DNA of 29,814 nucleotides, taken from the IMG/VR virus record IMGVR_UViG_3300013307_000042, positions 1 to 29,814 of that record; one strand, 5' to 3'. The stretch comes from a virus. Shown here in pieces: positions 1 through 6,797 of this stretch. The notes under the pieces are model-generated. The model saw only the letters and a list, made by a program, of their open reading frames with translations, ran no database searches and was not told the DNA's origin. The first letter of the stretch is position 1. Every line of letters starts with the position of its first letter. The translations under genes and the position numbers were made by a program.

Positions 1-1
1 C

Positions 2-70
2 GATGATGCTTCTTGCAAGGCGTATCAGTGCACCTGTCCGGTCTTCACCTATAAGAATGAGAAAAAGTAG
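2..70 (+). CDS. C-terminal end of a Cys-rich protein (partial)
   Basis: The reading frame is open from the left edge of the window and stops at TAG 68-70, giving 22 visible residues ending in KNEKK. It contains C-x5-C-x-C-x2-F (CKAYQCTCPVF), which matches the second half of the Cys/His motif repeated in the next two genes (C-x-C-x2-F). The next gene starts at the very next base, so the two are almost certainly co-transcribed and translationally coupled. The function is unknown; zinc binding is inferred from the motif only. The N-terminus lies outside the window. Confidence 0.6.
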   Translation, partial: DDASCKAYQCTCPVFTYKNEKK

Positions 71-760
71 ATGGAACCTCTGTGTGAATGCGGTCACTCG
101 AGCTCTCAGCATGTTAACGACCATCCTCCGATTTGTCTGATGTTGGGATGTGAGTGTAAGGGGTTCAAACCCAAGTCGATTGATCAGATCGAGGAAGAGT
201 TGAAGATTCCTTGTGAATGCAAGCATCCAGTTCTTGAGCACGTTCTCGGTCATGGAGTATGTACTCATTCACTGTGTCTGTGTACTCGGTATCGAGCGAA
301 TCAGTATCTTAAGGCCGAACCAGCTCCTTCGAAGACCTTTACGGAGACCGTAAACCCTCGATGTAAGTGTGGTCACTCCCGGGGGTCTCACGCAAGTGTT
401 TCTTCGGGCGACTGGTGTCTCATGGCTGGTTGCGACTGTATGTGTTTCGTGGAGAAAGTCGGCATGACTGCTAAAGAAAAGGATCCACTGATGGAAAACA
501 TGGAAGCTCTGGCTGGTATTGCAGACGATCAGGACCCTCCCGGAACTATTCGTGATGAATTCTCGGAGGAGGTCGACTGGGCAGCTGTCTCGCATTTCTT
601 CAACATGCTTATGGCGAAGAACGAGTACGATTCCGACATTGAGGTGACAGTGAAGGTTCCAGACCTCGGCGTTCAGTTGACAGTGACACTTCCGCATGAT
701 CGTAAGGATCAATTCATGAAGTCTCTGGCGCTGTATAATGCGAGAGTGGAGAAGCTGTGA
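71..760 (+). CDS. Protein with three Cys/His zinc-finger-like repeats
   Basis: A 229-residue protein with ATG directly after the stop of the previous gene. The N-terminal half holds three copies of a motif of the form CxC(G/K)H-x4-H-x(7-10)-C-x(3-4)-C-x-C-x2-[FY], starting near residues 5, 48 and 98 (CECGHSSSQH, CECKHPVLEH, CKCGHSRGSH). Each repeat offers enough Cys and His ligands to hold one or two metal ions. The C-terminal half is acidic, has no Cys cluster and contains a beta-rich stretch (DIEVTVKVPDLGVQLTVTL). Zinc binding is inference from ligand spacing; the partner (DNA, RNA or protein) cannot be told. It sits with a one-repeat relative downstream and a partial relative upstream, suggesting a duplicated family. 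It overlaps the next gene by 4 nt (GTGA). Confidence 0.85.
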   Translation: MEPLCECGHSSSQHVNDHPPICLMLGCECKGFKPKSIDQIEEELKIPCECKHPVLEHVLGHGVCTHSLCLCTRYRANQYLKAEPAPSKTFTETVNPRCKCGHSRGSHASVSSGDWCLMAGCDCMCFVEKVGMTAKEKDPLMENMEALAGIADDQDPPGTIRDEFSEEVDWAAVSHFFNMLMAKNEYDSDIEVTVKVPDLGVQLTVTLPHDRKDQFMKSLALYNARVEKL

Positions 761-1134
761 CTGATGGAAGTTATTTCACCTGTGCACGATGTGGTCATGA
801 CTCTCGGATGCATATTGAGGGTGCAAGGAAGTGTTCATGCGGATGTGAAGGATTTGTGAGATCGTTTGAGCTCTCTGTTGATGACCTTCCATCTAATAAA
901 GCTCCTGAAATTGACCCCACCCTTCTGAAAGAGGCCCTTTACGGTTTCCAGATGCTTGCTGCGAACATGGAGAATTGGTCATACGTCTCGACGAACGCGG
1001 AGTATTTGGACAAGAAGCAGGTGGCGGATTCTCTGGAACAGATTCTTTCTCAGCTGAAACCTTTGGTTCTTCTGCTGAGAGATCACATCGAGATTGAGGC
1101 GTTGACGAGATTGGATCCGTTTGATTTGCTATGA
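757..1134 (+). CDS. Small protein with one Cys/His zinc-finger-like repeat
   Basis: A 125-residue protein whose GTG start overlaps the upstream TGA (GTGA), indicating translational coupling. The N-terminus has one copy of the same Cys/His module as the previous gene: C-x2-CGH-x4-H, then KCSCGCEGF (residues ~9-32). The rest is helical, with a hydrophobic leucine-rich segment near the C-terminus (SQLKPLVLLLRDHIEIEAL), and may be an oligomerisation helix. No enzyme motif is visible. The shared module with its neighbours suggests paralogues diverged by tandem duplication. The function is not known. Confidence 0.82.
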   Translation: MTDGSYFTCARCGHDSRMHIEGARKCSCGCEGFVRSFELSVDDLPSNKAPEIDPTLLKEALYGFQMLAANMENWSYVSTNAEYLDKKQVADSLEQILSQLKPLVLLLRDHIEIEALTRLDPFDLL

Positions 1135-1439
1135 CCGGTAAGGATATGTCAGATCGGATTTCAAATGTACCTGTGGTTATGTCGGACCAAGGAGGCCCTG
1201 AACGAATTATTGGTGCTGCCGATATGAATTACGAGACTGGTGAGGTCACTCTTCATATTGGAATAGACACCATGGCGGTTCTTCAGGGCTCCTTTGGTTC
1301 GAAAATACATTATCTGGGTCTCTATATATTTGGAGGGAATGAGTCAGATCTTCCTATCGAGGTGAGGGAATCTGCATGGACGACCATGATGGAACGCAAA
1401 GAGATATTCGAACGGACTACTAAGGAAGAGAAAAATTGA
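1131..1439 (+). CDS. Hypothetical protein, 102 aa
   Basis: A short soluble protein in an ATGA overlap with the gene before it and with its stop overlapping the next start. It is accepted as real because of this tight coupling on both sides. It has no recognisable motif. Residues ~30-65 look beta-rich (AADMNYETGEVTLHIGIDTM), followed by an amphipathic, charged C-terminal helix ending EIFERTTKEEKN. I do not recognise the family. It is most likely an accessory protein made together with the zinc-finger-like proteins. Confidence 0.72.
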   Translation: MTGKDMSDRISNVPVVMSDQGGPERIIGAADMNYETGEVTLHIGIDTMAVLQGSFGSKIHYLGLYIFGGNESDLPIEVRESAWTTMMERKEIFERTTKEEKN

Positions 1440-1804
1440 TGAAGGAACACTTTAAGAAGCACAAGACGGCGTATCTGATCGCTGGAGCTGCGGTTGGTGG
1501 TGCTGTTCTGGGCGTGGTGGGGTATTTGATCCTCACCAAGAATGGACAGTTGGTGATCAACGAGTCCTTTCAGATGAAGCTCATTGATCGATCGGTACAT
1601 AACAACACGGTCATCACGGAGCTTGTGCGTCAGGGACATCCTGGGAACAAGGTTCGATGTGTCGAAACGGGCGTGGTTTATCCTTCGCAGAATGTTGCGG
1701 CTAAGGCAACTGGAGTGAATCCGGGGAATCTGTCCAATCACCTTAGCGGTCGTCAGGGATCTGTTGGTGGGTTGCACTTTGAGAACCTTGGCGAAATGAT
1801 GTGA
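1439..1804 (+). CDS. Membrane-anchored NUMOD1-like DNA-binding protein
   Basis: A 121-residue protein. The ATG at 1439 (TGATG overlap with the upstream stop) is preferred over the in-frame TTG at 1436; AAGGAAGAG lies just upstream. A basic start (MKEHFKKHKT) precedes one clear membrane segment (residues ~11-32, glycine/alanine/valine-rich). The C-terminal ~50 residues match the NUMOD1-type helix-turn-helix repeat found in phage homing endonucleases: V-R-C-V-E-T-G-V-V-Y-P-S-Q, then AAKATGVNPGNLSNHLSGR. There is no nuclease domain. The combination of membrane anchor and NUMOD1 motif is unusual. It could tether DNA at the membrane or be a remnant of a homing nuclease. The next HNH-type gene carries a related C-terminal repeat, so the two may share origin. 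Confidence 0.8.
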   Translation: MKEHFKKHKTAYLIAGAAVGGAVLGVVGYLILTKNGQLVINESFQMKLIDRSVHNNTVITELVRQGHPGNKVRCVETGVVYPSQNVAAKATGVNPGNLSNHLSGRQGSVGGLHFENLGEMM

Positions 1805-1827
1805 TTCGCAGTAATTACACGCCCTAT

Positions 1828-1947
1828 AATGAGGAGAACTCCTGGACGCTCTGTTTAAGAGTATCTGGCCCTAGCGACGCCCTGTCTAAGGGTATCCGCG
1901 CTGATGCGACACCCTGTTAAGGGTATCCATCGGGAGTTCTCCTCATT
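1828..1947 (+). ncRNA. Predicted multibranched structured RNA with three repeated hairpins
   Basis: This lies between two genes and has no ORF. Positions 1828-1842 and 1933-1947 form a perfect 15-bp inverted repeat, extendable to ~18 bp with two G-U pairs. Enclosed are three near-identical units (about 1844-1866, 1874-1897, 1906-1928). Each can fold as GA / 2x2 internal loop / 4-bp stem / short loop. The stems are CTCT-AGAG in unit 1 (1849-1852 with 1858-1861) and CCCT-AGGG in units 2 and 3, a compensatory base-pair change. Loops are GTTTA, GTCTA and GTTA, and each unit ends TATC. A T-rich run follows at 1951-1961, directly before the ribosome site of the next gene, so it could be an attenuator or a processed RNA. 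A TATAAT at 1825-1830 lacks a good -35. Confidence 0.6.
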
Positions 1948-1970
1948 CTCTTTATTTTTTTGGAGATTGA

Positions 1971-2474
1971 ATGAGTAAGACTGACACTGAGACGTGGGTT
2001 CCAGTTGATGGATTCCCACTATACGCCGTCTCGGATCAGGGACGAGTGATGAACGTTAAGTTCAACAGAATCGTGGAAGGTTATGTAAGAGAGGATGGGA
2101 ATCGGTATGTCTCTATTGCGAACGATACTGAGCGTCGGGTAGTTCCCATTCATGTTCTTGTGGCTGAGAACTTCTCCCTGGGTTTTGTGAATCGCAAGAG
2201 GCGACAGGTCGTTCGAAGAAAGGATGGAGACCCGGAAAACAACAGTTTTCAGAATCTTTCTTACAAGAACAATCGAGTTGTGCAGAGGGATATTCCGCCG
2301 CATGAGTCCTTGAAACGTAGGTATATTGAGATCGTAGAAACGGGTGAAAGATTCCTTACGGTCTTTGATGTGGCAGAGCATTTGGGCGTGGCTGTACCGT
2401 CGATTTACCGGGTGTTGAATGGACATCGACCCCATATTGGTGGGAGAAAACTGAAGTACGTGTGGGATTCCTGA
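1971..2474 (+). CDS. NUMOD4/HNH homing-endonuclease-like protein, catalytic His missing
   Basis: A 167-residue protein with ATG preceded by TTTGGAGATTGA. Domain order: NUMOD4 (residues ~9-27, WVPVDGFPLYAVSDQGRVMN), an HNH-like core (His61 in PIHVLVAENF, then RRKDGD at 82-87 and NNSFQNLSY), and a C-terminal NUMOD1-type repeat (YIEIVETGERFLTVFDVAEHLG ending near YRVLNGH). In active relatives the second block usually reads (N/D)H-x-DG; here His is replaced by Arg83, while the Asn of the last block is kept. That suggests a nuclease-dead or altered DNA-binding protein, though another His could substitute. Genes of this kind are typically mobile. It stands alone between a structured element and a strong terminator, consistent with an inserted 'moron'-like unit. 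Confidence 0.83.
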   Translation: MSKTDTETWVPVDGFPLYAVSDQGRVMNVKFNRIVEGYVREDGNRYVSIANDTERRVVPIHVLVAENFSLGFVNRKRRQVVRRKDGDPENNSFQNLSYKNNRVVQRDIPPHESLKRRYIEIVETGERFLTVFDVAEHLGVAVPSIYRVLNGHRPHIGGRKLKYVWDS

Positions 2475-2477
2475 ACG

Positions 2478-2516
2478 AAAAGAGAGTGGTTGAAAAGCCC
2501 CAATCACTCTCTTTTT
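2478..2516 (+). terminator. Rho-independent terminator
   Basis: Positions 2478-2492 and 2501-2515 form a 15-bp stem (one G-U pair) around an 8-nt loop, followed by a T-run. The stem begins AAAAGAGAGTG and ends CACTCTCTTTT, so it also works as a terminator in the opposite direction. It lies just after the HNH-like gene and closes that transcript. Confidence 0.9.
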
Positions 2517-2935
2517 GGATTGTTTTTTAGACAATTCACAGGAAACTCCCAGGTTTCTCGGAGGTGTTTTTGAAATTCATTTTCTGCCACTCGCACTAAT
2601 AAATGATCCAAAATCGGCGTTTTTTGGATTGTTTTTTCTGGGTTCATTTGGTCTTCGGAAGTGAAATGAACCCAGAAAAAACAATCCAAAAATGGCCCGA
2701 TTTGGATTGTTTTTTCATGCGAGTGGCAGAATCTGAAAAATCGAACTTTTGAAAAGTACCCCATTTTACCCCGGAAAATCAAGGCTTTGGATTGTTTTTT
2801 CATGCGAGTGGCAGAATCTGAACCTATTTTAAACTTCTGAAAAGTTTTGATGTTTTTATATAGCGTTTTGACAAATATTTTCAGCGAGTTGGAACTACGT
2901 TCATTTTTTGCCACTCGCACTAAAAAACAATCCAA
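2515..2935. repeat. AT-rich non-coding block of mixed-orientation repeats
   Basis: No gene is supported between 2475 and 3040. The block contains a 37-nt repeat: two identical direct copies (2701-2737 and 2786-2822) and two diverged inverted copies (2576-2612 and 2900-2935). All share the core GCGAGTGGCA. Its left part, TTGGATTGTTTTTT, recurs alone at 2515-2528 and 2624-2637, and inverted inside the right arm of the palindrome at 2621-2692. Outer copies face inner copies, so 2576-2612/2701-2737 and 2786-2822/2900-2935 can each fold back. Candidate roles are a replication origin or protein-binding array, stacked terminators, or a transposon-like remnant. Composition is visibly more AT-rich than the flanking genes. 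Confidence 0.85.
2621..2692. repeat. Perfect 29-bp inverted repeat (long hairpin)
   Basis: Arms 2621-2649 and 2664-2692 are perfectly complementary over 29 bp with a 14-nt spacer (2650-2663). Each arm contains a T6 or A6 tract, so transcripts from either side would give a hairpin with U-rich sequence. It shares its outer 14 bases with the neighbouring 37-nt repeats. It could be a bidirectional terminator or a cruciform-forming origin element. Confidence 0.9.
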
Positions 2936-2968
2936 GCGCCCAATTTTATGGGTCGCATCCGTTACAAG

Positions 2969-2977
2969 TGCTATAAT
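2969..2977 (+). promoter_or_regulatory. Extended -10 promoter for the nuclease/polymerase operon
   Basis: TG-C-TATAAT at 2969-2977 is a perfect extended -10 element; the predicted start is near 2984. The -35 region (about 2949-2954, TGGGTC) is poor, which is normal for extended -10 promoters. It lies at the end of the repeat block and ~65 nt before the start of the VRR-NUC gene, so it most likely drives genes from 3041 onward. It would use host RNA polymerase with the main sigma factor. Confidence 0.7.
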
Positions 2978-3040
2978 GAATAGAATAAGACTTTTTCAAA
3001 ACGTCTTGGTTCTGTTTTTGTTTCTTGAAAGGAGACACCT

Positions 3041-3334
3041 ATGCTTGAAAGCGCGTATCAAGCATCTCTCGTCAAGAAGCTCGAGGGGCTCTTTAACGGT
3101 TGTGTGATCATGAAGAACGATCCGAACTATCGTCAGGGCTTCCCCGACCTTCTTGTTTTGTTCAACGATCGCTGGGCTTGTCTGGAAGTGAAGGCTTCCT
3201 TCGATGCGCCCGTTCGTCCAAACCAGGAACATTGGGTTGACCGTCTTCGACTGATGTCATTCGGCGCCTTCATTTTCCCTGAGAATGAGCGAGAGGTTCT
3301 TTCCGCACTGAAAGACCACTTCGGAGTCCTCTGA
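3041..3334 (+). CDS. VRR-NUC domain nuclease (PD-(D/E)XK, Holliday-junction resolvase type)
   Basis: A 97-residue protein, the usual size for stand-alone phage VRR-NUC proteins. ATG follows GAAAGGAGACACCT, a strong ribosome site. The catalytic pattern is visible: GFPDLLVLF with Asp36, then CLEVKAS with Glu49 and Lys51, and the family's RPNQ-x2-W motif just after. VRR-NUC proteins cleave branched or flap DNA; here a role in recombination, replication or resolving packaging substrates is likely (inference). It heads the operon that continues with a Cas4-like nuclease and the polymerase-like protein. Confidence 0.9.
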   Translation: MLESAYQASLVKKLEGLFNGCVIMKNDPNYRQGFPDLLVLFNDRWACLEVKASFDAPVRPNQEHWVDRLRLMSFGAFIFPENEREVLSALKDHFGVL

Positions 3335-3360
3335 GTGACTCTGCCCGAGGAGATAAATTG

Positions 3361-3396
3361 ATGAACGATATTTGGGATCACGTCATTGCGATTTGA
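3361..3396 (+). CDS. 11-codon mini-ORF overlapping the Cas4-like gene
   Basis: ATG 3361 has a strong ribosome site (GAGGAG, 8 nt upstream) yet encodes only MNDIWDHVIAI before TGA 3394-3396. It overlaps the next gene's TTG start (3386) by 11 nt in another frame. Either it is a leader peptide that couples translation, or it is the true N-terminus of the next protein separated by a +1 shift. Joining at ATT|CGA would give MNDIWDHVI followed by RFDYHPEL. I cannot decide between these by reading. Confidence 0.45.
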   Translation: MNDIWDHVIAI

Positions 3397-3967
3397 TTAC
3401 CATCCTGAACTTGCGGGTAAGCACGCCTTCCTCTCACCGAGTAACTATTCGTGGATTCGGTATGAAGATGATAAGATGCTCGATCGCTTGGACACGTCCA
3501 TGGATGCTGCACTAGGTACTCGACTTCATGAGGTCGCTAAAGAACTCATCGAGTTGGGTATCAACCTTCCTGATGATGGAAGAACGCTAAGTCTGTACGT
3601 GAACGACGCGATTGGATTTCGTATGTCGCCTGAGGTTTCTCTCATGGCGTCGTATAATGCCTTCGGCACTGCGGATGCCATATCCTTCCGCAAAGAGCGT
3701 CCTACTGATGAACGCTTGACGTTGCGCATCCATGACTTGAAGACAGGTAAGAATACAGCTAAATTTGATCAGCTGGAAATCTACGCCGCTTTCTTCTGTC
3801 TGGAATATCAGCAGCAACCCAACGACATTGACATCGAACTTCGTCTGTACCAGAATGATGGTATTCGTGTCTATGAGCCTGATCGTGGTGATATCATGAT
3901 GATCATGGCAAAAACTCGTCACTTCGACGAACTTATCAATAACCGCCGTCTCGAGGCTCTTGGGTAA
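3386..3967 (+). CDS. Cas4/RecB-like PD-(D/E)XK exonuclease
   Basis: About 193 residues from a TTG start. The start is weakly supported because the good ribosome site belongs to the overlapping mini-ORF at 3361. RecB-family motifs are in order: GTRLHEVAKEL (motif I region, ~residues 44-54), FGTADAI (Asp97), HDLKTGK (Asp117, Lys119) and QLEIYAAFF (the Q-x3-Y motif of RecB/Cas4 nucleases). No Fe-S cysteine cluster like that of true Cas4 is seen, so 'Cas4-like' describes the fold only. It probably resects DNA ends for phage recombination or replication. It sits between VRR-NUC and the polymerase-like gene in one operon; no CRISPR array or Cas1/2 is near. Confidence 0.87.
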   Translation: MRFDYHPELAGKHAFLSPSNYSWIRYEDDKMLDRLDTSMDAALGTRLHEVAKELIELGINLPDDGRTLSLYVNDAIGFRMSPEVSLMASYNAFGTADAISFRKERPTDERLTLRIHDLKTGKNTAKFDQLEIYAAFFCLEYQQQPNDIDIELRLYQNDGIRVYEPDRGDIMMIMAKTRHFDELINNRRLEALG

Positions 3968-3999
3968 TTTAGCAAGAGTCGCTTGAACAAAGGGGAACA

Positions 4000-6783
4000 A
4001 TGGAAACCGAGTTCGAACTCGATATCTTTGACCGTCTGATGGCTGAGAAGCTGGGTGAATCCGAGCTTGCTCACTATGGAATTCTTCGAAAGAGTGGACG
4101 TTATCCTTGGGGATCTGGTGAGAACGCATATCAGCGTAACCAGACTTTCCTTCAGTACGTGGATCAGCTTCAGAAGTCGGGCATGTCCGAAGCAGAGATT
4201 GCTAAGGGTCTGTTCGGTGAGAAGGGATCTTCGTCGGATATTCGTGCACTGAAGGCGATTGCCAAATCTCAGAATCGTGAGCAGGATATTCAGACTGCCA
4301 TGAAGCTTCGTGAGAAGGGCATGTCTAACGTTGCCATCGGTAAGCAGATGGGTATTGCGGAATCTCAGGTTCGTTCGATCCTGAATCCTTCTCTGAAGGA
4401 ACGTAATGATACCCTCGTGAACACGGCCAACGAACTCAAGCGTATGCTCGGAGACGATGGTTATTTGGACGTCGGTAAGGGTACGGAGAATCATCTCCAG
4501 ATCGCCGAATCCAAGAAGAAGGTCGCTATCCGCATGTTGGAGGAAGAAGGCTATAAAGTCTACTACGTCCCTGTGGATCAGCTCGGTACCGGAAAGAAGA
4601 CCAACACCATGGTCCTCGCCCCTCCGGGATCAACCTTCCCTGAGATCATGAAGAACCAGGACAAGATTAAGTCCGTGACTTCATGGTCCGAGGATGGCGG
4701 TCGTACGTGGGAGAAGCAGAAGCCTCCTGTTCATGTGGACCTTTCTCGTGTCGGCGTTCGTTACGCTGAAGAGGGCGGCGCCAAGATGGATGGTGTCATT
4801 CAGCTTCGTCGCGGTGTCGATGATATCTCTCTCGGTGGCGCACAGTATGCGCAGGTTCGTATCGGTGTGAATGGTACGCACTATCTGAAGGGTATGGCGA
4901 TGTACGCCGACAACCTTCCCGATGGTGTGGACATGATGTTCAACACGAATAAGTCTCGTACGGGTAACAAGCTCGACGCTATGAAGGAAATCAAGAAGTC
5001 CAAGGAAACCGGCGAGGTTGACGAGGTTCTTCCCTTTGGTTCCATTGTGCGTCAGCGTATGTACACGGGCAAGGATGGTAAGCAGCACCAGTCTCCGATC
5101 AATATCGTCGGTAACGAAGGTAAGATCTCTGGTGAAGAAGGTGGATGGAACGAGTGGGGTAAGACTCTCTCTTCTCAGATGCTTTCTAAGCAGCCTCCTG
5201 CCCTGGCACGTAAGCAGCTTGGTCTGACCTACGATTCGAAGAAGGCCGAGTTCGATGAGATCATGGCTCTGTCAAATCCCGCTGTCAAGAAGCAGCTCCT
5301 CAAGGAGTTCAGTGATGGCGCCGATTCGGCAGCTAAGCATCTCAAGGCGCAGGGTCTTCCTCGTACGCGTAATCAGGTTATTCTTCCGATCAACTCGCTG
5401 AAGGATCATGAGATCTACGCCCCGAACTATCGGGATGGAGAGACGGTGGTTCTCGTGCGTCACCCCCACGGTGGTATCTTCGAGATCCCTGAACTCGTGG
5501 TGAATAACCGTAACCGCGAGGCAAACCGTGTCATCAAGAACGCAAAAGACGCTGTTGGTATTAATGCTAACGTGGCTGCTCGTCTATCTGGAGCTGATTT
5601 CGATGGGGACACCGTTCTCGTCATTCCAAACAATCATCGCCAGGTAAAGACAAAGATGCCGCTCTCTGGGCTTAAGAACTTCGATCCCCAGGCAAGATAT
5701 AAAATGCCTGAAGGTCAGAAGAATGGTCTTACGCCTAAGGGTAAGCAGAAGCAGATGGGCGACATCTCGAATCTCATTACGGACATGACCGTTAAGGGTG
5801 CGACCGATACTGAGATTGCGCGAGCTGTTCGCCATTCGATGGTGGTGATTGATGCTGAGAAGCACAACCTCAACTATCGTCAGTCTGCTGCTGATAACAA
5901 CATCGCCGAACTCAAGCGCAAATATCAGATGAAGCCGGATGGTAAGGCTGGTGGTGCAGCTACTCTGATCTCTCGTGCCAAGTCTACGAAGTATGTGGAT
6001 GAGCGCAAGGATAGGGCAGCTAAGGATGGTGGTCCTTGGGACGCCGCTACTGGACGTAAGATGTATACACCTACGGGTGCAGAATATCAGAAGTCCAGCA
6101 TCAACCAGCGTACTGGTGTGGTCACGACCAAGACCGTTCGTAAGACGACTCGATCTACTCAGATGGATGAAGCTCACGATGCACGCAGTCTGATCTCTGA
6201 CAAGAACACCCTTATCGAGAATGTTTATGCAGAGCACGCTAACAAGATGAAGTCCCTCGCTAACGCAGCACGCAAGGAGTACCTTGCTACTAAGCCCAGC
6301 CTCTACAAAGAGTCGGCTAGGAAGGCGTATGCTAAGGAAGTGGCAGACTTGAATGCTAAGCTTAGTGTTGCTCAAATGAACGCCCCCCGCGAACGACAGG
6401 CACAGTTGCTTGCTAACACCATGGTGAAGGCAAGGCTGCAGGCGAACCCGGGTCTCGATAAGGACGAGGTCAAGAAGATCAAGGGTCTTTCACTGACAGA
6501 TGCTCGTGCTAGAGTTGGCGCAAAGAAGGAAGTCATTACGTTCACACAGCGTGAATGGGATGCCATCCAGGCCGGCGCTATCACCATGAACAAACTCACC
6601 GCCATCCTGCAGAATGCTAACATGGATCAGGTAAGAGAGCTGGCTACACCACGTAAGGAACGTGAGGTCAAGCCTGCTCAGATTGCTCGAGCTAAAGCGC
6701 TGCTTGCTAATGGTTATACACAATCAGAAGTTGCTGACATGGTTGGGCTTTCGCCCTCCACTCTGTCTAGTGCACTGGGCTAA
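4000..6783 (+). CDS. Putative single-chain two-barrel RNA polymerase (YonO-like), with capsid-tag N-terminus
   Basis: A 927-residue protein; ATG follows AAAGGGGAACA. Residues 528-537 read RLSGADFDGD, matching the metal-binding DFDGD signature of the beta' subunit of cellular RNA polymerase, QDE-1 and YonO. Upstream, residues ~292-318 (HYLKGMAMYADNLPDGVD) resemble the beta-subunit barrel (KGV..I.P..DMP...G.PVDI), with Lys297 at the place of a catalytic lysine. A beta-like barrel followed by a beta'-like barrel in one chain is the layout of single-chain polymerases. Helix-turn-helix segments lie at ~60-130 and at the extreme C-terminus (AKALLANGYTQSEVADMVGL). Residues ~23-36 (ELAHYGILRKSGRYPWGSG) match the LAHYG tag on small head proteins. 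The family is widespread in phages but, to my knowledge, not functionally assigned; polymerase activity is inference from motifs. Confidence 0.75.
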   Translation: METEFELDIFDRLMAEKLGESELAHYGILRKSGRYPWGSGENAYQRNQTFLQYVDQLQKSGMSEAEIAKGLFGEKGSSSDIRALKAIAKSQNREQDIQTAMKLREKGMSNVAIGKQMGIAESQVRSILNPSLKERNDTLVNTANELKRMLGDDGYLDVGKGTENHLQIAESKKKVAIRMLEEEGYKVYYVPVDQLGTGKKTNTMVLAPPGSTFPEIMKNQDKIKSVTSWSEDGGRTWEKQKPPVHVDLSRVGVRYAEEGGAKMDGVIQLRRGVDDISLGGAQYAQVRIGVNGTHYLKGMAMYADNLPDGVDMMFNTNKSRTGNKLDAMKEIKKSKETGEVDEVLPFGSIVRQRMYTGKDGKQHQSPINIVGNEGKISGEEGGWNEWGKTLSSQMLSKQPPALARKQLGLTYDSKKAEFDEIMALSNPAVKKQLLKEFSDGADSAAKHLKAQGLPRTRNQVILPINSLKDHEIYAPNYRDGETVVLVRHPHGGIFEIPELVVNNRNREANRVIKNAKDAVGINANVAARLSGADFDGDTVLVIPNNHRQVKTKMPLSGLKNFDPQARYKMPEGQKNGLTPKGKQKQMGDISNLITDMTVKGATDTEIARAVRHSMVVIDAEKHNLNYRQSAADNNIAELKRKYQMKPDGKAGGAATLISRAKSTKYVDERKDRAAKDGGPWDAATGRKMYTPTGAEYQKSSINQRTGVVTTKTVRKTTRSTQMDEAHDARSLISDKNTLIENVYAEHANKMKSLANAARKEYLATKPSLYKESARKAYAKEVADLNAKLSVAQMNAPRERQAQLLANTMVKARLQANPGLDKDEVKKIKGLSLTDARARVGAKKEVITFTQREWDAIQAGAITMNKLTAILQNANMDQVRELATPRKEREVKPAQIARAKALLANGYTQSEVADMVGLSPSTLSSALG

Positions 6784-6797
6784 GAGAAAGGATAGAC

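Noticed and set aside
1802-1830. Full sigma-70 promoter at TATAAT 1825-1830
   Set aside because: The -10 is perfect but no good -35 or extended -10 TG is present, and the predicted start would cut into the closing stem of the RNA element.
2868-2896. TTGACA at 2868-2873 as a -35 box
   Set aside because: No -10-like hexamer lies at 15-19 bp downstream; the extended -10 at 2969-2977 stands alone.
2504-2935. 143-residue minus-strand open frame covering the repeat block
   Set aside because: It arises from AT-rich repeats in mixed orientation, giving unrelated peptides from each copy, with a TTG start and no ribosome site.
2515-2935. CRISPR-like array
   Set aside because: Repeats are few, diverged, in both orientations and unevenly spaced, and no cas1/cas2 is near; the Cas4-like gene is of the phage nuclease type.
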